Shown here: positions 54,401 through 60,748 of the stretch, piece after piece
How positions within the stretch are numbered: position 1 is the stretch's first letter
Layout of the letters: each line of letters begins with the position of its first letter
Source of the DNA: CAIVAT01 sp037141055
GTDB taxonomy: Bacteria > Bacteroidota > Bacteroidia > Bacteroidales > FEN-979
Assembly (NCBI GenBank): GCA_037141055.1
Contig: JBAXDH010000003.1
Span: 20,162-84,161 of the forward strand
Length of the DNA stretch: 64,000 nucleotides
Direction of reading: 5' to 3'
Notes under the pieces: generated by a model
Told to the model about the DNA's origin: nothing
What the model saw: the letters and a program-made list of their open reading frames with translations, nothing else
Databases searched by the model: none
Made by a program: the position numbers and the translations under genes

Positions 54401-54906
54401 TCATCGGAACATTTTTTTATGCTGTCCTGCAGTGGCTGTGATTCAAACCCAAGATCATTGAGGTAATGCAATGCCCGGAGCGAGAGCAGGAGCCTCCCGC
54501 CATGTTCCGTGTATGATTTCAATATCCGGATAAGCTGAGAATTTGTTTGCCCATCTGAAAGGGCACCGCTGTCGGGCCTGTGAACCCAAAGCAACGAAAA
54601 CCGGTCAATGCTTTTCGACTGCTTTTCCAGTTCCTTCATGGTAATATATTCTGCAGAAAACAGGTCAAATCCCTTTAAAAAGTCAAAAGCGCGCTTGATT
54701 TCATCAGTGGATTTTTCATAGGGCTGCAACGCTATAAAACCGATAACAGGCTTATTAAGTGAATTTTGAGCAACTTTTTTTCCGGATAAGGAAATTGTGT
54801 ACATCCTCATGCTCTGGCCCTTGACAGTCTGTGAAAGTGCTTCTGTTGTTGACAACAATGCAATGAACACTATAATTATTATAAGAAACCTGCGGGCTGC
54901 CATCAT
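51421..54906 (-). CDS. Large secreted six-hairpin glycosidase with N-terminal GATase-like domain
   Basis: About 1,160 residues from the ATG at 54906 (or 54903), with a signal anchor (RRFLIIIIVFIALLSTTEALS). The first ~270 residues resemble a class I amidotransferase-like/trimerisation fold (NSQLIRILKSYTEHGGRLLLSLRALHYLNDLG, GKGKVLAVGGYMNFS). A beta-sandwich follows, then an (alpha/alpha)6 barrel of amylo-alpha-1,6-glucosidase/GH116-like character (FGRDAEWSSFALLDYGDF, LIHYDAADATPLYVVLAGRYFRYTND, HGWVEGGELYGSHATIYMAGSWGAALNEA, YHYGSVWPLFTGWASLAEY), and C-terminal beta domains. Catalytic acids probably lie in RDAEW and in the EGG/E segments. The ATG at 54906 overlaps the HAD gene stop (ATGA). 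Confidence 0.78.
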   Translation of the reverse strand: MMAARRFLIIIIVFIALLSTTEALSQTVKGQSMRMYTISLSGKKVAQNSLNKPVIGFIALQPYEKSTDEIKRAFDFLKGFDLFSAEYITMKELEKQSKSIDRFSLLWVHRPDSGALSDGQTNSQLIRILKSYTEHGGRLLLSLRALHYLNDLGFESQPLQDSIKKCSDDGYGRRLGFHAFREHPLFTGLNGGAYLCRPSSDLATGITGFFGNYIPQQGKVIAVDWDYIFLREESKMVLEYTPGKGKVLAVGGYMNFSLLNANSAHLDLFTLNCFRYLLDQYAGQPRFYWNYAPRQVTGCPAPVPTDQMLVAVSPSAKWDEHSSDIDLKRRFASENFWDVAGERMLTMGTERGGIEEIWAHPFMALRDYEVGIKFAYRDSVFWLRDERPGISVNPAYFSRQYKFPRAYLKELVVNDPTEPNGVIHYEYRGVYPAELIIRFKSNLRWMWPYSDQVTGSMCHSWDYDLDAFNIQDQSGDLNLVIGGTKKPVQHLSGQFEGFNYNKADSSFHGIPTGDIEVAALLSYKLEMNDNLDVVFSATSEGYAATKSHFSTAVHDPGRIYRNAMRHSLDILSKKLMITTPDQDFNTGYRWSLLAADRFFVNTPGMGSALVAGYSTTRNGWDGGHKVNGRPGYGWYFGRDAEWSSFALLDYGDFAKVKSQLEFFNKYQDLNGKILHEASTSGLIHYDAADATPLYVVLAGRYFRYTNDTAFLRRTWPNVKRAINFCFSTDTDRDHLIENTNVGHGWVEGGELYGSHATIYMAGSWGAALNEASNMARFMKDIEADSYRVEAEEQAKIIDSDFWSDQQQYFAYGKNIDGSFRREQTILPAVPVYFRMTDRDKSSLALKYVAGNAFSTNWGVRILRDDSPLFKPSGYHYGSVWPLFTGWASLAEYSTGNPIQGFFHLMNNLDVYKNWGLGFVEEVLNGAEYKPSGVCAHQCWSETMVLQPAIEGMLGLDVKAQEHKICLSPQVPPQWDSLHVENIRMADQLAGFYFKRTGGTVEYRFSLDHGAPVHVEFMPCFPAGTGFFKVSLNGKEIPFTTFKSPRAMTLIVSFELRSASNLVVETEAGISALPVIAEPKPGDAAEGMRILSANLEGNVYNVEVEGKAGSSGILEIWSGRPDLLTSENAKFINQSGHINRFSVDFGRTGLKYVTKIIGVNLK

Positions 54907-55553
54907 AACAATCTGGTTAAATCCTTCAAGGAATGAATTACCGGGACACCCAATTGCGCCAGTCGCCATTCGCTGTGGTGCCCGTTGGAAACAAGGATGC
55001 AGTCCATCCCGATCGCTGCTGCTACCTCGGCATCGTGACGCGTGTCCCCGATGAACAACATTTGATTTCTGTCCGCTCCGATCTCCTGCACCAGTTTCAA
55101 ACCGACGTCGATCTTTCCATGGGCATAATGATCATCGAGCCCTTGAATGCGCTCAAAGTAACCGTAAACGCCCAGGGTCTTTGTTTCAGAAAGCAGTTCG
55201 TTCTGCTCCCGGGCCGAAAGAATATTCTGTGAGAATCCATGCGCTGCGATCAACTGGAGCACTCCCATTACTTCGGGATGCAGGCATGTTTCATTATGGC
55301 GTTTGTTGTACCGTACGATAAATTCCGTGCCCACCTCATCAAACGGCTCTTTATCAAAGTCATATCCGAGTTTCACATAATAATCCCTCACCGGGAAGTC
55401 GAATAACTCCCGGTATTCCTCCACGGTTTTAATAGGCATGCCGCGCTCCTTCAGCATGCCGTTCATTACATCCACACAAAGCCAGGCATCGTCGAGCAGG
55501 GTACCGTTCCAATCCCAGATGATGTGCGTGTAGTTTTTCAGTTCAATCGTCAT
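54903..55553 (-). CDS. HAD superfamily hydrolase, phosphoglycolate phosphatase-like
   Basis: Cytoplasmic phosphatase of 216 residues, probably acting on a small phosphorylated metabolite. HAD motif I is IIWDWNGTLLDDAW, motif II is in QNILSAREQNELL, motif III uses the lysine in YAHGKIDVGL, and motif IV is LFIGDTRHDAEVAAAIGMDCILVSNGHHS. A helical cap lies between motifs I and II. It is the first gene of the minus-strand glycosidase run and overlaps the next by 4 bases (ATGA), so coupled translation is likely. Confidence 0.9.
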   Translation of the reverse strand: MTIELKNYTHIIWDWNGTLLDDAWLCVDVMNGMLKERGMPIKTVEEYRELFDFPVRDYYVKLGYDFDKEPFDEVGTEFIVRYNKRHNETCLHPEVMGVLQLIAAHGFSQNILSAREQNELLSETKTLGVYGYFERIQGLDDHYAHGKIDVGLKLVQEIGADRNQMLFIGDTRHDAEVAAAIGMDCILVSNGHHSEWRLAQLGVPVIHSLKDLTRLL

Positions 55554-55580
55554 TTATATGTAGTTTTGTGCTTGATTTTC

Positions 55581-55588
55581 CAAAAATA
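55581..55588 (-). promoter_or_regulatory. -7 element (TATTTTTG on the minus strand) of the glycosidase operon
   Basis: CAAAAATA on plus reads TATTTTTG on minus, 27 bases before the HAD-gene ATG at 55553. No -33 match. If active, it would drive the whole eight-gene run down to 42622. Confidence 0.45.
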
Positions 55589-55608
55589 ATGAAAAAACCG
55601 TCCTGACC

Positions 55609-56550
55609 GTGATTTTTGATGCCCTGAAAGGTCCTCTGAAAGAACTTGAAAATTGCGCGCTGTGCCCGCGAAACTGCCGTGCCCACAGAAATATAAGAGC
55701 AGGTGTTTATTGCAACAGCGATGATTCGTTCAGCATCGCCTCCATCTGCATCCACAAAGGGGAGGAACCGGCCATCAGCGGACCCGATGGAATCTGCAAC
55801 GTTTTTTTCACCAATTGCAACCTTCGCTGCATTTACTGTCAGAACCACCAGATCAGCGACAACCGGATCAGCCGGGCTTCAAATACCATGAAACTCGAAG
55901 ATGTGGTCGCACAGATCACTTCAATTCTCGACCAGGGAATCAACCGGGTCGGATTTGTTTCGCCGTCGCATGTCATCCCGCAGATGCTTGTGATCATTGC
56001 GGCGGTCCGCTCCCTTGGATACCGGCCTGTGTGGGTTTACAACACAAACGGATATGATAAGGCCGAAACCCTCAAAATGCTGGAAGGGATTATCGACGTC
56101 TACCTGCCAGATTTCAAGTACATGGACCCTGAACCAGCCCGGAAATATTCCGGGGCAGTTGACTACCCCTTTCATGCATCAAGGGCTCTTAAGGAAATGT
56201 ACCGCCAGAAAGGAGCGGCCCTGATTACGGGTGAGGATCAAACCGCAGTATCCGGGATCATCGTCCGTCATCTCGTTCTGCCCGGTCATGTCGATAACAG
56301 CATCAGCGTGCTCAGGTTCCTTGCAGAGGAAATATCCCCCAAAATTCATATCTCGCTGATGTCTCAGTATTTTCCTGTGAAAGGTGTAAAAAATCATCAG
56401 CAGCTTGGTCGTACCATTACCTCTGCAGAATACATTCAGGTGACGGATGAACTGGAGAACCTTGGCATGTTCAACGGCTGGACCCAGGAGTTTGAAAGCA
56501 GTGAATTCTACCGCCCCGACTTCAACACCCGGCATCCCTTCGAAAAATAA
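55609..56550 (+). CDS. Radical SAM protein (PflA-like, COG1313 type)
   Basis: Radical S-adenosylmethionine protein of 313 residues. An N-terminal cysteine cluster (LENCALCPRNCRAHR) precedes the [4Fe-4S]/SAM motif CNLRCIYCQNHQIS (CxxxCxxC) and the PflA-like remainder (VGFVSPSHVIPQ, WVYNTNGYDKAETLKMLEG, IDVYLPDFKYMDPEPARKYSG, RHLVLPGHVDNS, ISLMSQYFPV). The physiological substrate of this subgroup is unknown. The start is a GTG at 55609; the ATG at 55589 is out of frame. It is divergent from the HAD gene. Heptameric repeats begin at the base after its stop codon. Confidence 0.88.
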   Translation: MIFDALKGPLKELENCALCPRNCRAHRNIRAGVYCNSDDSFSIASICIHKGEEPAISGPDGICNVFFTNCNLRCIYCQNHQISDNRISRASNTMKLEDVVAQITSILDQGINRVGFVSPSHVIPQMLVIIAAVRSLGYRPVWVYNTNGYDKAETLKMLEGIIDVYLPDFKYMDPEPARKYSGAVDYPFHASRALKEMYRQKGAALITGEDQTAVSGIIVRHLVLPGHVDNSISVLRFLAEEISPKIHISLMSQYFPVKGVKNHQQLGRTITSAEYIQVTDELENLGMFNGWTQEFESSEFYRPDFNTRHPFEK

Positions 56551-56584
56551 GCATCCCGCATCCCGTATTCGCATCCCGTATCTC
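56551..56584. repeat. Heptameric tandem repeat (GCATCCC/GTATCTC) directly after a stop codon
   Basis: Units GCATCCC, GCATCCC, GTATTC, GCATCCC and GTATCTC start at the first base after the TAA of the radical SAM gene. Same family as 50519-50552 and 60749-60776. Confidence 0.8.
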
Positions 56585-56634
56585 TTCCCCCGCACCCCGT
56601 TCATCGTCAAATTCAACCCGGTCAAAGAAAATTC

Positions 56635-56665
56635 TTTGGATGTTATGGTTTACTCATTACATTTG
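56635..56665 (+). promoter_or_regulatory. Promoter of the C1 peptidase gene
   Basis: TTTG at 56635-56638, 19 bases, then TACATTTG at 56658-56665, a full match to TTTG-N19-21-TAnnTTTG. It leaves a leader of roughly 55-60 bases before the ATG at 56729. Confidence 0.75.
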
Positions 56666-56728
56666 AGCCCTGAACCACCTGTTAGAAATATTTCAACGTT
56701 TTATCCCAATCCATAAATCGATATTTTT

Positions 56729-57931
56729 ATGAAAAAAACTTTTGCGCTGTTGTTTGCCTGCCTTATGCTGGCATCGGTTTCCACCGGTTTTTCCCAGGAT
56801 AAAAAATCCGATTCCGGTTACGTATTTACAATGGTAAAACAACTTCCGGCCACCTCTGTCAAAAACCAGTATCGTTCGGGAACCTGCTGGAGCTATTCAG
56901 CAATTTCATTCCTTGAATCGGAACTGCTTCGTACAGGCAAGGACACATTTGACCTTTCCGAAATGTTTTGTGTACGGAATGCTTACTCCGATAAAGCAAC
57001 GCTTTATATCAGGTTTAACGGGAAACACAATTTCGGTGGGGGTGGAGCTGCACACGATGTAACCAGTGTTCTCAGAAAATACGGCATGATGCCCAATGAA
57101 GCTTATTCCGGAATGACCATCAATGAACCAAACCCCGTTCACGGCGAAATGGATGCTGTTCTGGAAGCCAATGTGGAAGCAGTTCTCAAGAATTCGAATA
57201 AAAAGCTCACGCCGGTCTGGCACCAGGGATTCAACGGGTTGCTCGATGCTTACCTTGGCAGTGTGCCCGAGAAATTCACATACAAAGGCAAGGAATACAC
57301 CGCGAAATCGTTTTCAGACATGATGGGACTGAACCCGGATGATTATGTCGAACTCAGTTCATATACCCATCATCCGTTCTATTCAAAGTTTATCCTTGAG
57401 GTTCCCGATAACTGGGAAATGGGGGAGGTTTACAACCTGCCACTCGATGAATTGATCCAGGTCATTGACAATTCCATCAACCAGGGTTATACGGTTGTGT
57501 GGGGTGCCGATGTCAGTGAAAAAGGGTTTGCATGGAAAAGCGGTGTTGCAGTCGTTCCGGATAAAAATGCTGCGGAAGTGGCAGGTATGGAGAGCGGAAA
57601 ATGGTCAAAAATGTCGGATGCCGATAAAGATAAACTGCTCTATAAATTTGACAAGCCAAATCCTGAAAAAAAGATCACCCAGGAGATGCGCCAGCTTGAA
57701 TTTGACAATTACCAGACCACCGACGACCACGGGATGCACATCACCGGCATTGCCAAAGATCAGAACGGAGCACAATATTATCTCATAAAAAATTCGTGGG
57801 GTACAGATGGCAGCCCGTACAAAGGCTATTTTTATGCTTCAGAGCCTTACGTAAGACTGAAAACCATGGATATCATGGTTCATAAAAATGCCATCCCCAG
57901 GGAAATCAGGAAAAAACTGGGGATAAATTAG
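56729..57931 (+). CDS. Secreted C1 family cysteine aminopeptidase (bleomycin hydrolase/PepC-like)
   Basis: Papain-fold peptidase of the C1B group, 400 residues with a signal peptide (MKKTFALLFACLMLASVSTGFSQ). The catalytic cysteine is in NQYRSGTCWSYSAISFLESELLRTG near residue 54, the histidine in DDHGMHITGIAKDQNG near 331, and the asparagine in YYLIKNSWGTDGSPYKGY. The family-typical GGGGAAHDV and VVWGADVSEKGF segments are intact. Bacteroidota versions are usually exported, consistent with peptide scavenging alongside the M1, M14 and M64 enzymes in this window. It has its own promoter. Confidence 0.94.
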   Translation: MKKTFALLFACLMLASVSTGFSQDKKSDSGYVFTMVKQLPATSVKNQYRSGTCWSYSAISFLESELLRTGKDTFDLSEMFCVRNAYSDKATLYIRFNGKHNFGGGGAAHDVTSVLRKYGMMPNEAYSGMTINEPNPVHGEMDAVLEANVEAVLKNSNKKLTPVWHQGFNGLLDAYLGSVPEKFTYKGKEYTAKSFSDMMGLNPDDYVELSSYTHHPFYSKFILEVPDNWEMGEVYNLPLDELIQVIDNSINQGYTVVWGADVSEKGFAWKSGVAVVPDKNAAEVAGMESGKWSKMSDADKDKLLYKFDKPNPEKKITQEMRQLEFDNYQTTDDHGMHITGIAKDQNGAQYYLIKNSWGTDGSPYKGYFYASEPYVRLKTMDIMVHKNAIPREIRKKLGIN

Positions 57932-57937
57932 GCCCGG

Positions 57938-58270
57938 TTATAAATTTTGCCTGATTTCTTCAAGAAGTTCATCAAGGTATGATATTTCAGCCTCTACCAT
58001 GATCACACCATTCTCTTCATCATTCTGAATGGCCTTCACAAAATCATTGCGATTCATAGCGGGTCCGCTCATTGCCTGTGACTTATAATCCGGACCTGAT
58101 ATCTGGCGTTCTATGATGAGTTTTTTCTGGTCAGATTTTGAGAGTGTTGACGGCAATATTATATCCTCTATTTTGTCCACAATCTCATTGTAAAAAATGA
58201 ATTTATGGCGCTTAGGATCATAACACAGCGGTTTTTTGCGGTTCACTTCGTCTATTTCAGGCATTGCCAT
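57938..58270 (-). CDS. Stand-alone copy of the N-terminal domain of the adjacent caspase-like protein
   Basis: A 110-residue soluble protein I do not recognise as any named family. Its whole length aligns with residues ~5-109 of the caspase-like protein encoded just upstream: KKP then a Pro-to-Phe spacing (YDPKRHKF against FSPSGKF), LSKSDQKKLIIERQISGPDYK against LTKNQQVELTTERYNLEPDFK, and MVEAEISYLDELLEEI against VVEAEMGYCSELMANI. It is mostly helical in appearance and acidic. No signal peptide. Start at 58270, or at 58264 (MPEIDE). A hairpin sits 26 bases upstream. It may bind, recruit or restrain its neighbour; this is inference. Confidence 0.75.
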   Translation of the reverse strand: MAMPEIDEVNRKKPLCYDPKRHKFIFYNEIVDKIEDIILPSTLSKSDQKKLIIERQISGPDYKSQAMSGPAMNRNDFVKAIQNDEENGVIMVEAEISYLDELLEEIRQNL

Positions 58271-58296
58271 ATTGTATCTGTTTAAAATTCATGAAA

Positions 58297-58343
58297 ATGA
58301 CCTGCATGAATAATCAATGCTCACATTATTTCATGCAGGTCAT
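58297..58343 (-). terminator. Perfect 14-bp hairpin between the caspase-like gene and its domain partner
   Basis: ATGACCTGCATGAA at 58297-58310 pairs perfectly with TTCATGCAGGTCAT at 58330-58343 around a 19-base loop. On the transcript of the minus-strand genes it follows the caspase-gene stop codon (58351) by 7 bases and is trailed by a weak TTTTC/ATTTT stretch. It may terminate, attenuate or process the message before the small gene. Confidence 0.6.
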
Positions 58344-58350
58344 GTTATTA

Positions 58351-59484
58351 CTACTCGTCGGCTAATTCTCCTGCTGCAACCAACGCATTTTCCTTCTCCA
58401 GGTTTAACAGCGGGAAGCAAATTTTAACATAGCGATAGGGCAAAATCACAGTGGAACCATCTCCCAGAAGTTTACAATGGTCCCTGTCGTATTTTAACCA
58501 GGTTCCGGCTGCACTTCCTGGAATGCCGGGTTTTGTCAGTTGAAAGTTGAAATTTGCAATGGTAGCATTGTATGCTTGCTGGGCAGTTGAGCCATTGGCC
58601 ATGGCAATGTCGAAGGTACTGTCGGCCTCGGCAAAACATAAAAACTCGTTAACCGGAGTCGCAGCGTTGTCCCAGACAAGGTGGAAATTTTCGGTGTAAC
58701 CAAGGTAACTTTTTGCACCTTTTGTAATTGTATTTGGTCCGAGTTGACCGGCTGTTTGACAACTTAGAAAATGAATCGCCTTACCTGAAACTTCGGCCGG
58801 ATCATAATACCCTACTTCAAGGATGTGATTCCCGTTGTTACCGGTATACAGCGAATAGGAGCCATGGCCGATTCCGCTAATATAAACAGTAAGACCATTT
58901 TTTGCTTCAACAATGAAATTATTTCGAACATCATTGGTGCCGGTAAGTGCGATAACTGTGAAACCCCGTGAGGCAAATACCGGGTGTACATGCGATAACC
59001 GATAAGAGGCAAAAGGAGAAGTTACTCCATCAGTGGTATTCTCGCAAAAAAGTGCACGCGTTTTCATTTTCAACAACATGCATTTCTTAATTGGCTTCCA
59101 ATCCGGGACGATAGGGATAGGCTTAATCGGTGAAACTGGTAATACCAAAGGTTTTATATTGATGTTAGCCATCAGTTCACTGCAATACCCCATTTCTGCC
59201 TCAACCACAGTTTTTCCAAATGAATCCTGCCTTTTCACATGATCAATGATTTCTTTTTTAGTGAGCAGCCCAACACCAATAATCCCGAGTTTGAAATCCG
59301 GCTCAAGATTATATCTTTCAGTGGTCAATTCCACCTGCTGATTTTTGGTCAGCGTAAGTAAAGAACCTAATTGGAGGCTGGGTTCTGAAAGAACTTCTCC
59401 TGCTGTAATAAACTTGCCGGAAGGTGAGAAACCGATCGGCTTCTTTGCTGCAAAATCCTTAAAATCCAATTTTCCTATTTTCAT
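58351..59484 (-). CDS. Caspase/gingipain-fold (clan CD-like) protein with novel N-terminal domain
   Basis: A 377-residue protein without a signal peptide, so probably cytoplasmic. Residues ~1-110 form the domain shared with the 110-residue neighbour; 111-133 are a proline-rich linker (KPLVLPVSPIKPIPIVPDWK); the rest looks like a caspase-clan peptidase. The predicted histidine is H207 in YISGIGHGSYSLY and the cysteine C242 in KAIHFLSCQTA, each at the end of a hydrophobic strand and 35 residues apart, followed by TKGAKSYLGYTENF, as in gingipain (C25) and CHAT-type enzymes. The ATG at 59484 has a real Shine-Dalgarno (AGGAGAT), unusual in this phylum; the ORF extension to 59634 is AT-rich and unlikely. 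I know no named family for the full architecture. Confidence 0.72.
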   Translation of the reverse strand: MKIGKLDFKDFAAKKPIGFSPSGKFITAGEVLSEPSLQLGSLLTLTKNQQVELTTERYNLEPDFKLGIIGVGLLTKKEIIDHVKRQDSFGKTVVEAEMGYCSELMANINIKPLVLPVSPIKPIPIVPDWKPIKKCMLLKMKTRALFCENTTDGVTSPFASYRLSHVHPVFASRGFTVIALTGTNDVRNNFIVEAKNGLTVYISGIGHGSYSLYTGNNGNHILEVGYYDPAEVSGKAIHFLSCQTAGQLGPNTITKGAKSYLGYTENFHLVWDNAATPVNEFLCFAEADSTFDIAMANGSTAQQAYNATIANFNFQLTKPGIPGSAAGTWLKYDRDHCKLLGDGSTVILPYRYVKICFPLLNLEKENALVAAGELADE

Positions 59485-59517
59485 ATAAATATCTCCTGTT
59501 TTTAAATTATAACTATA

Positions 59518-59525
59518 CAAAATTA
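59518..59525 (-). promoter_or_regulatory. -7 element (TAATTTTG on the minus strand) of the caspase-like gene
   Basis: CAAAATTA on plus reads TAATTTTG on minus, 33 bases upstream of the ATG at 59484. The palindrome AACAAGTTGTT (59533-59543) lies just upstream within the usual promoter spacer and could be an operator. No TTTG at -33. Confidence 0.5.
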
Positions 59526-59727
59526 ATATCTTAACAAGTTGTTTGATTTTTAATTCGGTTTCATTGAAATAGTGGTGGGCTCCTTGCAAAATGTAATCGG
59601 AATTCGCTTTTCCGATGGAATTGTAACCCAACACAATATTTTAAATGTATTGTGGATTTACAAAAAATATCAGGCGGGTGGCCGACAGTTATCATTATCT
59701 GAGTTCAAAACATTCAATAACCTTCTG

Positions 59728-59749
59728 TATTCGCTCGATGTAGCGAATA
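59728..59749. repeat. Hairpin TATTCGCT/AGCGAATA
   Basis: Perfect 8-bp inverted repeat (59728-59735 with 59742-59749), 6-base loop, in the AT-rich spacer. No T-run follows on either strand strongly enough to call a terminator. Confidence 0.5.
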
Positions 59750-59941
59750 TTTGATATCAAAAACTACAAATTCATTGATAAACTGGGCGTAAAAATAATA
59801 ATTACTGATACGAAAGTCAAGTAGATGTTAAGTAAATAGTCATATAATGCTAATTATTTATTTATTTTATCAAAATGGTTCGCTATACATTATTCATATA
59901 CTACTGTTTTTCTGCATTTTAAATAAATATTAAATATCATA

Positions 59942-60061
59942 ATGGCAATTAAAGTATTAATGTTAGGTATTAATGCGTTATATTACGCTTTAAATCAAAC
60001 AACTAAGACAATAGCGGAATCAGGTATGGATATCCTCACGGCATTTCAATCACCGGGCTGA
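59942..60061 (+). CDS. Possible 39-residue small protein
   Basis: ATG at 59942 to TGA at 60061 encodes a 39-residue peptide starting MAIKVLMLGINALYYALNQT and ending AFQSPG. It has a moderately hydrophobic N-terminal half and a soluble C-terminal half. It lies in the AT-rich island, divergent from the caspase-like gene and convergent with aat. No ribosome-binding site or promoter is obvious and there is no family match I recognise. An ORF of this length can arise by chance, so the call is weak. Confidence 0.25.
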   Translation: MAIKVLMLGINALYYALNQTTKTIAESGMDILTAFQSPG

Positions 60062-60070
60062 AGATTTTGT

Positions 60071-60748
60071 TTATTGCCAGGTACCTGTTACAGAATGAGA
60101 TTCCATGGTCTTCACCAACATTCGGAGATAATCATTTCGCTTAATCAATTTTGCCCCTAAATTCAGAAGGTGAGAGGTTTCAACCTGGCAATCGATAAAT
60201 CTGAAACCATATTGCCTGCATCGGTCCACCAGGGCGCTGAATGCAACCTTTGAAGCATTGTTCATTTTAAAGAACATGCTTTCGCCAAAGAAGGCAGCGC
60301 CCAGTGATACGCCGTACAAGCCTCCGACCAGTTCTTCCTGGCAATATACTTCTGCGGAATGGGCATAGCCCAACTCATGCAGTTTTTCATAGCCGTCGAT
60401 GAATTCCTGGCTGATCCAGGTACCATCCTGCCCAGGCCGTGGTGCATCTGCGCATTCGCGGATTACCTTACCAAAGGCAGTGTCGAACTTTACGCTGAAC
60501 CGGTTGCTGCGAATAATCCTTTTCAGCGAACCGGGAATCCTGAATTGCTCAGGAAACATCACCATCCTCGGATCAGGTGAGTACCAGAACACATCGCCCT
60601 CCTCCATGAACCATGGAAAAATCCCGTTTGCGTATGCATTGATCAGCCGTTCAGGTGACAGATCTCCGCCGATTGCGATCAACCCGTCCGGTTCAGCCTC
60701 ATCGACCGGCGGGAAAACGGGTTCTTCAGGTAAGAGATAGACGGTCAT
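60071..60748 (-). CDS. aat: Leucyl/phenylalanyl-tRNA--protein transferase
   Basis: Adds Leu or Phe from aminoacyl-tRNA to N-terminal Lys/Arg of proteins, creating N-degrons for ClpAP-type proteolysis. The 225-residue protein has the family start VFPPVDEAEPDGLIAIGGDLSPERLINAYANGIFPW, then WYSPDPRMVMFPEQFRIPGSL, TWISQEFIDGYEKLHELGYAHSAEVY, LVGGLYGVSLGAAFFGESMF and FRFIDCQVETSHLLNLGA. Full length. The start codon at 60748 is immediately preceded by four heptameric repeats where a leader would be. Confidence 0.96.
   Translation of the reverse strand: MTVYLLPEEPVFPPVDEAEPDGLIAIGGDLSPERLINAYANGIFPWFMEEGDVFWYSPDPRMVMFPEQFRIPGSLKRIIRSNRFSVKFDTAFGKVIRECADAPRPGQDGTWISQEFIDGYEKLHELGYAHSAEVYCQEELVGGLYGVSLGAAFFGESMFFKMNNASKVAFSALVDRCRQYGFRFIDCQVETSHLLNLGAKLIKRNDYLRMLVKTMESHSVTGTWQ

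Larger units (their letters stand above)
59485..60070. other. AT-rich spacer around the accessory island
   Basis: This stretch is visibly poorer in GC than all neighbours, with long A/T runs, and carries no convincing gene over 60 codons. It holds the leader and -7 element of the caspase-like gene (59518-59525), a 5+5 palindrome AACAA-G-TTGTT at 59533-59543, a hairpin TATTCGCT/AGCGAATA at 59728-59749, and a 39-codon ORF at 59942. The composition shift suggests that the island was acquired by transfer. Confidence 0.6.

Noticed and set aside
58351..59484. The caspase-like protein as a true secreted gingipain
   Set aside because: There is no signal peptide and no T9SS sorting domain, and the N-terminal domain is unrelated to gingipain propeptides; only the His/Cys fold pattern is shared.
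59572..59754. A 60-codon plus-strand ORF starting with GTG, upstream of and divergent from the caspase-like gene
   Set aside because: Only a GTG start in a poor context, no promoter, no recognisable family, and it ends within the hairpin at 59728-59749. It might be a gene remnant but cannot be supported.
59875..59922. A 15-codon ORF (starting MVRYTLF) just before the 39-residue ORF
   Set aside because: Too short and without any supporting signal.
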